From contig NC_134830.1 in NCBI RefSeq assembly GCF_004210375.1, positions 4,712,001 to 4,776,000 on the forward strand: 64,000 bases of DNA. Direction: 5' to 3'. The DNA is from Tachypleus tridentatus (taxonomy: Eukaryota; Arthropoda; Merostomata; Xiphosura; Limulidae). Under the pieces are notes generated by a model that worked only from the letters and a program-made list of their open reading frames with translations, did not search any database and had not been told where the DNA came from. Both the position numbers and the translations under genes were made by a program. Shown piece after piece: positions 48,101-60,100 of the stretch (position 1 is the stretch's first letter; each line of letters begins with the position of its first letter).

Positions 48101-51100
48101 CATGTTTCCTGTAAACAAATCACAACTCCAGTTTAACAACCTATCCTAAACTTTGTATATCTGGACATCAAGTTATTGGTTTAATATTTTCAATCTCAGA
48201 TTGTATGCCAGACTTACACTTTTTGTTCTAGTTTAATAAACAGATGGTAGGTAATAAATGAACAGAAAAACACAAGAATCTAGGGTAAAAAAGTAATGAA
48301 TAAAAACGGCTAAACAGTACTAAATACAAGAGATATGTGGCACATAACAATGAATAATATTATAAGAATGGACGTTCAATATATTGTACAACTAAAAATC
48401 AAAGATGTACAGCACAAAACAATGAAACTTTAAATTATTTAAAATTTCCACTGTTTGATATGGTTACGAATCAATGGTGCTGCCATCTGTTAGTTACAAC
48501 ACTTACTATCTTTATTTACAACACCTTTTTATTTAGCTTTGTTTTCTTCTCTCAGGTCAAATTACTCTAGCTTACGATCCCAAAACATTTCGCTCAAATC
48601 ATATGAGATATGCAATTCAACTTATGCTACAGTGTTCTAGATAACTTTTGCCATGATCAGTAATTCAGTATTATGGATCATGGACAAGCATCTGTATGCT
48701 GGTTTATGCTGTGACTGAAAAAGTTAGAGTTTGAATAGGTCAATATTATAAAGTATTACAAAACGCACAATTTTTTTATTTATTTATGATTTCCTAAATT
48801 CTCTGTTTCTATGGTTGTGAAAGTCTTGTCCTCTTCTTAGCACTGACCCACGTTTTAATTGTACAACTGGGACCATACAATGAAATTTCTGAGTCTAAAA
48901 TACTCATCAAACAGTATCTTTTCAGCCTTTGTAGAACACCTGAATTTTGTCTCAAGTCTGTTTTGTATAGAAAAAACTCTTTCACAAGCAGCATTTGTGA
49001 TATAAAAATATAAAGCTGTTTGACATGTTTTGATGTTAGGAAGTTGATCACCATGAAGTTTGGTAAATGTTCAGTTTTGGGTTTTTATATCTGCCTTTAA
49101 ACTGTTCATTTTTATTAAACATTAGCATCACTTCAGTTCCAATGTCATCTGACATTTTGGCAAGTTTACTAGCATCATAAAAACCTTCAGGGTCAGTAAC
49201 AGCCCCATCTGCTCCATGTTCATCACAATCAGCAGAATCAAGTGTGGATCTCACATTATGAATAACGTTTCCACCTTCTTGCATAAGCTTATAAATGATG
49301 TCTTGTATTCACTCAACAAGTGATTTACTTCTAAAGTAGTCCCTTCCTACAAACATCATTCAATTTCAAAATTTAATCTGTAACTATAGGTTCTTTATAA
49401 TGCTGGAAAATTATTGCTTTTCTAAATTTTAATGGGTTTGTTCACTGATAATAACTTCTTACACTGTTATTATAACAGTACTCAGTTCTTGTCCATCATG
49501 AAGTTACATGTACATCTAACTATCTAAATGTACATTTACTTCATTTAAACAAAAGACAGATATACTTTAGTAAACATTTTACATGACAACATTTTAAAAG
49601 CTTATCAAAGTTATTAAAAAGATCTAATGTTAGGTTGTAGAACATTACAAGTTTTTTTTTATTGACATTATTAAGTAGGTAAAGTTTAACTAAAGTAAAA
49701 AAACGTTTACAAAATACAACGTTAATTTATCTGTTTACTGGATGCAGGCCATACTTAATAAAGGCTTAGCTAATGTTAGGCCTAAGAAAAGTGAACTTAA
49801 GATTTCGGCATCAACAATTTAATTCTTTTGTATTATTTAAAAATCCTGTATTTAAATAAGTACTGTTGTGATAAAGATACTAGTTTAATTGCAAATGTTT
49901 GGTGGGTCTCTGCTAGTATAATTATGTTATTCTAGACACATCATTGTGTTCCTTTACTAACTGACTGGCAATATTGTTTTCAAACTTCCACTTGCATGCC
50001 ACCCCAGTTGATTCAGTTCTTACCTTTCTTTCTTCATGTGTGTATATAGTATGCACCAGCTTAGCTCAAATCTTTTATTAATTGTCACAAAGCACAGTAA
50101 AGGCACAATTTACTGGTTTCTTTTAAACTACATGACAAGAGAGAGAAAACAGGTGCTAATGATACTTGAACTTTTACAGCTGAGTAGAGACTATAAAACC
50201 AATCTACAACAAACAGAAGTTACTGAGCAGCAACTTAAATAAAACACAACGAATGGGGAAAAATAATTATCCTTCAAAACGTCAATAGTTGAGGGTGATT
50301 TATCAATTCTAAAGTTCACCATCAATGCATTGCTATTGTGACATTCATAACTACAATCTATTGGTAAAATTTATGTATTGTTACACTTCTAGTTGTCATT
50401 TACTGTCTTTTTAAGCACAATACAAACATCTAGTAAAAACAACAACTTATTTTCACAGTGTGTAACCAATAGGCCCATCAACTTGTATTGAAGCATATCA
50501 CTTACATCCATAACTGATAAGTGTAACAAATGACATATTTTAACTAGATACACTATCTACTTGAAGCACTGTATTAATATATAATTACATATGTACTATT
50601 ACTTAAATATTGATACTGGAATGTTTATTCCTCAACATGTGAAAAATATTTACCAAAAACTTGAGTCCTTATGATGCACAAAAAAGTTTGGCCAGTCTTT
50701 TCCCAAGTCATGAATGAGAGGCTAGAATGTAAATAAAAAACATCTTAATGTATGAATAAGAACATATATATATATAGAAAAGAAACAATCTACAGCTAAT
50801 ACTGATTAACTGTGTTTTATAAGGTTATAACGTTAGTTACACAAACTCTCAACTGTCTCTAAGTTTACACAAAACACAAAATCTTCTCTCTTCGTACACT
50901 GGCTTGCTAGTTTATTTAACTTTAACTAATCCTCTAGCACATAAATCTTAGTTTTAAAAATCTAAATTTAATAAAAAACATAACACAATGTCTTTATAAA
51001 GACTAGCAAAGTTTCTCATGTCTTTATGAAGACTAGCAAAGTTTCTACAAAAATCAGAAAATTTTCATCACATCAACAACAGTTTCTTATTAAAATCTTG

Positions 51101-54100
51101 TCTCTTTTATAAACCATTTTGAAAATGAGAACAATGGTGAAAAATTTTGCTTTTAAATTCTTTAACGTTTCCTACATATCACACACGGAATGTTTTGTGT
51201 TGTATTACGCTATACTAACAGTGAAAACTAAAAACCTTTCTTTACGTAACTCGACTTGCTACTGTACGAGTATGAACACATTTTGATAAAAAACTGCATA
51301 CATTTTCAGACTTTTAAGTAGTTTTATTTGAAATAAATAAAGACAAATTACTCGGGTAAAATTTAACCATTTAGCTCAAAAGCAACTGGCAATAAATTTG
51401 CTTTTGCAACAAAGTTGTTGAGGCTATCTGCTCCAATCTCCAGTTTTAAAGTGATAACCAGAGAAAAGGCAACCATCCAGCAACCAACTCTTGGGTTACT
51501 CTTCATCAGCAATTAGTAGAATTAATCATAACATTATAATTCCCAAGGCTGAAAAGGCAAACGTGTTGAAAATATCTTGTCTTTTGAAAAGACTAAGAGC
51601 ATATCTTTAACTGGATATTTATATGAAAGAATAATATTATATGAACATGTCAGAAAAAGAAATAACTTATAATAAATTAAAGCAGTTAAAAAAATTCAAG
51701 AAATTTTGGTCATTCTGATAATCTAATTGTTAAACAAAGAAAAACTTATGTTGACATCAAAACTGATGTGTGTTTTATTATTGCAAAGCCACATTGAGCT
51801 AGTGTTGTAAATCTGTACAAGCAGAAACGTTAAAACTGATACTTAAAGAATTCTTTGAATATGAAGCTAGCTAGCTCCCTCTTAAATGAGCTGTACCTAC
51901 ACCAACTCAGAATTAATTCACTTATTGTGAACACCTGATAAAATATTCAGTTCCAAACTAGACAGGAGACCCAATATTGTATACATTTGTGAAACTTTTG
52001 TATATTAAAGTTTTAAAGAATAATGATGTATGTGTCATTATAAATTGTATTATTGTTCACATATTAAAATATTGTGTTAAAAAAGAAATAAACTGTTCAT
52101 ACTCTTGTTGGCAAGCTTCAGATACTGGATATATATCAACATTTATTTAATTTGCAGCTTAACTCAATTTCAGACCATTCCAAATTGTAATATGACCATA
52201 TAAAGCAGTAAGGCAGTACTATGATAAATCTCAAGTCATGACAAAGATAATATTATATAGCACCTGTTTAATTTTTTTTTGCAAAATTAAGAACTTAAAA
52301 CTTGTATACTATTAAAATTTAATTATTAGCTACATTTTGTGCCATATTTATTTGCACAAGGATTGTGGCATTCAAAACGAATACACACAAAAAACAACGT
52401 CACACATTTATTTGCATAATTCAATGAATTTAAAGCAAGTTAAATTAACAATAAAGTGGACAACAACTTTATCTCTAAAGAGGGTTTATTTATTTATTAG
52501 GTACAAAGGTACATAATGATCAGTTTGTGCTGTGTCTAGTACTGAGATCAAACCCTAGGGAACATACTTCTGTCATCACAGAGTCATCAATTGAAGATAG
52601 AAATCAACCAACTTTTACTGCAGATAAATTCCTTGATTATCTTACAGCATCTTAAAAACTATATTTGTTTCTTTGTTTTTAACTGTCATGAAATGCTATC
52701 TGTACTACTCACTCCTAATTTAGCAGTGTGTAAGACTAGAAGGAAGACAACTAGTCATCACAGCCAACTTTTGGGCTACTCTCTTACCAACAAAGAGTAA
52801 GATTGACCGTCACATTATAATGCCCCCATGGTTGAAAGGGCAAGCATGTTTGGTGTGATGGGGATTCAAACCCATAACCTTTGGATTACAAATTGAGCAC
52901 CCTAACCACCTGGCCATGCTGGGGTCCAACTGTGTCTGTATTAAGAATCTTATAACATATGTGACTTTTTGTCTTAATTTTATACTTTCCCACATTTTAC
53001 AAATAGCTTCACAAACCTTTTATAATAATAAAACTTAACTTCATCTATAATGTACGATAATCATTAAGATATTTTCTAAAGTCATCCCATTTCTTTTTAA
53101 TTTCATATCTACATACTCAAATTCAACAAGGGAAACACCTCTACACATAAACATCGAAAATTTATATTTCAATACTAAGTTTAGAAAAATACAGAAATAA
53201 AAGTTAATGAGCTTTAAAAAATTTAAAAAACTTGTCACATACTCAAGTAACAATAAAAACTACAAGGTTTAAAACTGTTTACAAACCTGTATCATTTCTA
53301 GATCAAAAGGACATACTCAAGTAACAATAAAAACTACAAGGTTTAAAACTGTTTACAAACCTGTATCATTTCTAGATCAAAAGGACATACTCAAGTAACA
53401 ATAAAAACTACAAGGTTTAAAACTGTTTACAAACCTGTATCGTTTCTAGATCAAAAGGACATACTCAAGTAACAATAAAAACTACAAGGTTTAAAACTGT
53501 TTACAAACCTGTATCATTTTCATATCAAAAGGACATACTCAAGTAACAATAAAAACTACAAGGTTTAAAACTGTTTACAAACCTGTATCATTTTCATATC
53601 AAAAGGAGAGGATTTGTTACAATAAGAAGGATTTGGTGGTGTCAGAGAATTAGGCCTGCAGGAAAAATTCAAAATTATAAATATCAAATTTTTTCTATAC
53701 TAAGCAATCATAAGTTTTTATAAACTAAAAGATACAATTTACAATACAGTATGAAATTTTCTAATATTGCAAAGCACACAATATTAATTATACCTCTTGA
53801 ATGACCAAAATGCTATTCATATATCTACCCTTCTAATGTTAAAATGGTAAGCCTCATCACATGTAACGTCTTGGTTTCACAGTTAGTAGTTGTGCCATGA
53901 TCTTTGTAAGTTATTCTAGTGTATGGAGCCATCTGCATCTCAGCACTATCTATTGTAGAAACAATCTTAAAATTTCAATATGTACACAGCATGATCTCTA
54001 ACCCATTGAAATACAGTTCAAACCACCGGACATCTGACAACAGCAACATAAAACTTGACATTTAGTAAATATACTCCAATGTTTTTGTCACTCAGTAAGA

Positions 54101-57100
54101 ATACTGGATTATTTATCTCAAAAAAGCTTGAGAATATATCTACAGAACACAATTTATTTTTAAAATATTTATTGAAGATGTAAATGATCCAAGTTATTTT
54201 TGAACAGTTGTCCAGAACTGTTTCAAGTTTTAACATTTGTGAATAACAATAAAATTATTTATCTTTTTGTTTATTAAAGCAACTGTTTAAATTCCTCACA
54301 ATTAGCTTCAAAAACTTGATATTGATTCAAGCATTTCTTTTGATAAACAAAAAAATAATTATTTTGTTTTTATTGTTGTTCAAATTTTCTATTGGACATG
54401 ACTTTTGCACTACTCTGTATATATATATAAAATGTTAATTTTCAAAACACTTCCGTAAACATACTTTGCTACTCATAAGAATGTTTCTTATAAAAATTAG
54501 TAATAAAGTGTGTTAATTCAAATTAGAATATTAAAGAAAAGAATATCACATGAAAACAAATATACAAAGAGACTTTCAATAAGCATTGTACTTTAACCAA
54601 AGTGTTACAGTTGTTACTGGGAATGTCATTAGGCTAAAAAACAGTTAGGAAACACAACTGTAAATGTTAAAGTTTTGGTTACAACATTCCTATCCAGAGC
54701 TTTAAATAACTGTTTCCTATTTGTCAAAGACCAAACAGGCAGGTTCAATTACTTTATAAAACCATATGACAAGACTTATTATTCTCTATCTCTGTTATTA
54801 CAATACAACTTAATAATCTCTCTACAGAAATTGCCTGTTACAGCTAAACTAGCATCCAGTCTAGCTTCACTTTTTGACTTTTACTAACTTGGTTGACTAT
54901 ATACACAGTGCTCAATTGAGGTCTAGAAATTTCTACAAACTATGACATGTTATGATGTAACAATACACCTTTGTATAAGGATTAGTGACTCTTATGAAAG
55001 ACAGAGAACAAGTGTCACATTAACGAAGAATTATGATGCATATCTTAAAATTATGGTGATGTACAAGGCAGAAAAGGGAAATCACTGTACTGATACTAGA
55101 AAGTTTGGTTTAACTGAAAATAATGTAAGATGTTGACAGACAGAACTCCTTAATGCATGTTTTACAAGAAAGATTTCTCACAGACCTAAAAAAGTACATC
55201 ATGGAAATCTAGGTTTTTATCTTTCCCATGGTTTGGGGAACTTGGGGCACCTTATACTCAAGATTGCCCTATAATCAAGTCAATCAACTAACTGAAGTTA
55301 TTACTGTGTTTTCATTGTCCCAATTGTTCAGTAATGTGGTCATTATGATTTCTCATGACTGTTGTTCATAAAGTTTGTTCAGCCTAAATAACTAGTGTCA
55401 CAATTCACAAAAATAGTAAAGTAACAAAATTTGTGATACCTGATTATCACTATCCTTGAATATTCCAAATATCCAAGTAACTGAAATACTGCTGTAAAGT
55501 TTGTTACTTGTTTAGTGCAAAGCTAAACAACAGGCTATCTCTACCACCCCCACCACAGATATCCAAACTATATTTTTTACTATCACAAGTTGGTTTTTCA
55601 GCCATCTCATACTGACAGCCAACTAGATGAATGTAATTGATCAGTTAGTGTGATGAACAATCACTTAGCAACTTCCAATAATTGTTTAGCTCTGATCTAC
55701 ACCGCACTAAAACTGTGTTGATGCACAAAATGTTCTTTTTGCTGGATTCAAAATAATCGATTTTTTATCAGTCTTACTGTGAAGCAATGTCATACAGACA
55801 AGATAAAAACTACAGTAAGTGAACAATAAACTGTACTTTAGTATAGAGAATCAAAGTGTTTGATGTAGTAGGAGTGACATAACAGAAAAACAACAGTCTT
55901 ATCACAAACAGATATAATAATAATTTACAAAATTGTATATTACATTATTACAAATGGAACACTGAAGCTTAAGAATAGAATCTATCTTTTCACATGGGCA
56001 GACCCACAGGAGGGCAGGTAAACATGTATACATAATAATAGCAAACCAATGGTCTCAATGTGACATTTCTAATTCAGAAACAGAATAACGAATCAACTTA
56101 TACACAAATCTATATCTTTATGATTTCTTTCCTGGTTTTCACATAAATATATTTTACTTATAAAATATTATCCTCATGCCAAAGGGGAACACTCCCCCCT
56201 TCTAGATCTGCAAGTGAACTGTTAGAACAGCCTAGTAAAACCTAAATTATTCAGATTAATAATAACCATTATTATAAAATACAATTTACTATCCAGATTT
56301 AAATATCTGTAATAAATTTATCCTGCTTAATAACCAGTACTCGATTAAATAATTAAATTTATTATCCAATAAGAATTTTGAAGATTTAATATAACTATTT
56401 AAAGTAGTAATTTCATGGGTCTCTACAAATTTAAATCATTCACTAATACAAGAAATGTGTTATAAAAATCTAATTAAACATGTTTTTTACTTTTGCTGGT
56501 AATAAAACACAAGTTTAGCCACTATCCAAAGGTTTTCCACACTCATACTTACCATAAGCCGTGTATTACCCAATAATTAACCCCAGCAGGAATTTCACAC
56601 TACAGGGAATGAAATAATAAAAAAACTGTTTATTACTTTCCTGATAAATAACAAACAGAAGCAAGTTTTCAATAATGAAACTCAAAAAGAAACTTAATAT
56701 TATGATAGAATTAGATACAAAATATTGTATATCATGAAACAGTTATTTTGGTGTTAATTATGATTAAACATAATTAATGATTATTGGTTTTTTAAAGTTT
56801 GGTTATTGCAAATGAAGACACTGACAGTATCTTTACAGCTTGAATAATTACTGCATGCAGTATGCAAGACTGAATTTGTTAACAGGTAACAAATAACTCT
56901 ATAAAAGAAATATGTCTTAATCTAAACTAACAGGACAAACATGTCTTGTTAATACCTGGAGAAATGAGAAATCTTTTATTATTTTCATTCTCCACTACAC
57001 ATAGTGCCAAACTTAATGTCACGTTTCACAGTATGTGAGAATGAACAGGTAAGTCACCTACTCGTAGTTTAAACTGAAAATAAGCAAAATCTAACTAGAA

Positions 57101-60100
57101 ATATCCCTGAAGTACCATGTAACAATAAAATTCTCTCCTTGTTTTACATCAAATGTCATTAATAAGGCTTAAAGGTTAAACTGGACACCAGATGAGAAAG
57201 ATACTGAATTTGGGTGATACAAGTAGTGTTTTCCCATCGCATTTTTTGGAAGTTACAGGTAGTGTTTTCCTGTCATACTTTTAGAAGTCACAGGCAGTGT
57301 TTCCTGTCATACTTTTAAAGGTCAGTTATATTAATACACTATTTAAAACATTATAAATAACAAAAATAATAGCAGTTGTGGACTTTTATTCATAATTTTA
57401 ATAAGACAGTATTAAAATGTAAAGTAGAACAACAAGTATCAATTACTCATAAGAGATATTGACTGAAAACTAGAAGATTCAAACATTATCTCCTACATTC
57501 TGTCTTCCACATACATGGTTCATCTGTTTTTCAATGATTTATTTCATCTCCTTGAATGAGCTCTCAGAGTTAGATTTGTCCATATGAATTATCAGTTTGA
57601 AGGCTGCATACAGAAACTATGTTGCAATAAAAACATTAATAACTGTTTAATATCATTAACTGATTATCTATGACCACTGACTGATGTCAAATAAACCAAC
57701 AGAATATTCAAAATTACAACTAAATCAATTAACCTGACAAGAATAATCTAATAATTGACATTTTTCTGATTAATACCATGTTTACTTCAACAATCTTAAG
57801 TAACCAAAATATTTTTTCTTATTACAAGTTTCAAATATAAAAAAACATAATGAATATAAATAGTTTGTTCAGCTATACTGATTAGAGTTAAGCCTATTTT
57901 AAATTATCCAGTTCAAGTTTCATGTAAAGATAAATTTATAGTTTAAATGTAATCGATTAATGAGCCCAGTTGATGATCAATTAGTGAATTTCATTAATTA
58001 TCTTGTTCTGTTTATTAAATAATACAGTGCAACTTAGTCTAAACACTAATATAAATTTTACCTTTCCAAAAAAATTTTTCCCCCAAGGTTGAAAGTTTTA
58101 TTTTACTTAAAATGAATAACCTATACTCACTAGATTACATCTTGACCCTAAGTAGTTTGAGGTAATATTGTACTTTAAGTCCAGTACTTCTCCTATCAGC
58201 AGTAGCAGTTATAAAGTATACAGAGTAAACTAAATATCTCTAGCCTACTTACTGCAATGGTTTTTGACACTTGAAGACAAACTGTTGGAGGCCATCTTTG
58301 AACAAATAATAAAAAATCAACTTCTCCAAAGGAACTGTTAATCTGAAGACTGAAACAAACAAAACAAAACTGTTAATCTGAAGACTGAAACGAACAAAAC
58401 AAAACATAACTGTTAATCTGAAGACTGAAACGAACAAAACATAACATAACTGTTAATCTGAAGACTGAAACGAACAAAACAAAACATAACTGTTAATCTG
58501 AAGACTGAAACGAACAAAACAAAACATAACTGCTAATCTGAAGACTGAAACGAACAAAACAAAACATAACTGTTAATCTGAAGACTGAAACGAACAAAAC
58601 ATAACATAACTGTTAATCTGAAGACTGAAACGAACAAAACAAAACTTTCTCTTTCCAATAAGATAAATTACCATTATTAACTTATACATTCTGTAAAAAT
58701 AGGCTGTGAAAACATTTAATAATATTTACTATGGTTACTTCTAGTCAGATTACTGTATCCAAGAGAAAACTGTATCATTTCATTTTTGATAGATATACAG
58801 GCCTGTTTAAGTTTATATAGTGCAAGTGTTAGATTTAGTAGTTTTAGAAGAGATAGTTTATCATAGGTTTACGTACCGTTTTGTGATTCATATATTACAT
58901 AAATAATTATGAAGTGGTGATCATCGTGTTCTTGCATCATGTCATTAGAAGCTTCTCAGTTTTCTTGTTTTGATTGTGTGTTATTGTATCACAATATCTA
59001 GTAGTGTGTGTGTGTGTAATGTTCTAGACGTCTGTTGGGGTATAAAGGTGTCTAAAATGTACTATGATATAGATATATCTAGACTGTGTGGTTGTGAGTT
59101 TAGCCTTAAATAACATACAGTGGTAAATATTTTAAAAGTGAAATTACCACAGACTGTATTGTAATAACAGTAAAGAAAACATTTTACAATTCTATTCTAA
59201 AGTCATAGAACCAGCTTGTGTGTGCACTGATTTGTTTACAAAGTATTTAAAGCTCTGCATACAACTGTGATAACCAACAGTGTAACAAACATTTCACTTG
59301 GTTTACTATCTTATTTTAAAACAAATGAACTGTGTGTCACTGTCTATTGTCAACAAGTTAGAGTAAAGAATCTGGCCCATATATAAGCCCTGATAATTTT
59401 AATAAACATAATGACTGTGCTCTACCATTTCTGAAAATTTTAATAAACATTATGACTGTGCTCTACCTTTCCTTCAGAAAATTTTAATAGATATTATGAA
59501 TGTGCTCTACCTTTTCTTTAGAAATATTTAATAGATATTATGACTGTGCTCTACCTTTTCTTTAGAAATATTTAATAGATATTATGACTGTGCTCTACCT
59601 TTTCTTTAGAAATATTTAATAGATATTATGACTGTGCTCTACCTTTCCTTTAGAAATATTTAATAGATATTATGACTGTGCTCTACCTTTTCTTTAGAAA
59701 TATTTAATAGATATTATGACTGTGCTCTACCTTTTCTTTAGAAATATTTAATAGATATTATGACTGTGCTCTACCTTTCCTTTAGAAATATTTAATAGAT
59801 ATTATGACTGTGCTCTACCTTTTCTTTAGAAATATTTAATAGATATTATGACTGTGCTCTACCTTTCCTTTAGAAAATTTTAATAGATATTATGAATGTG
59901 CTCTACCTTTCCTTTAGAAAATTTTAATAGATATTATGAATGTGCTCTACCTTTCCTTTAGAAATATTTAATAAATATTATGACTGTGCTCTACCTTTTC
60001 TTTAGAAATATTTAATAGATATTATGACTGTGCTCTACCTTTTCTTTAGAAAATTTAATAGATATTATGACTGTGCTCTACCTTTTCTTTAGAAATATTT

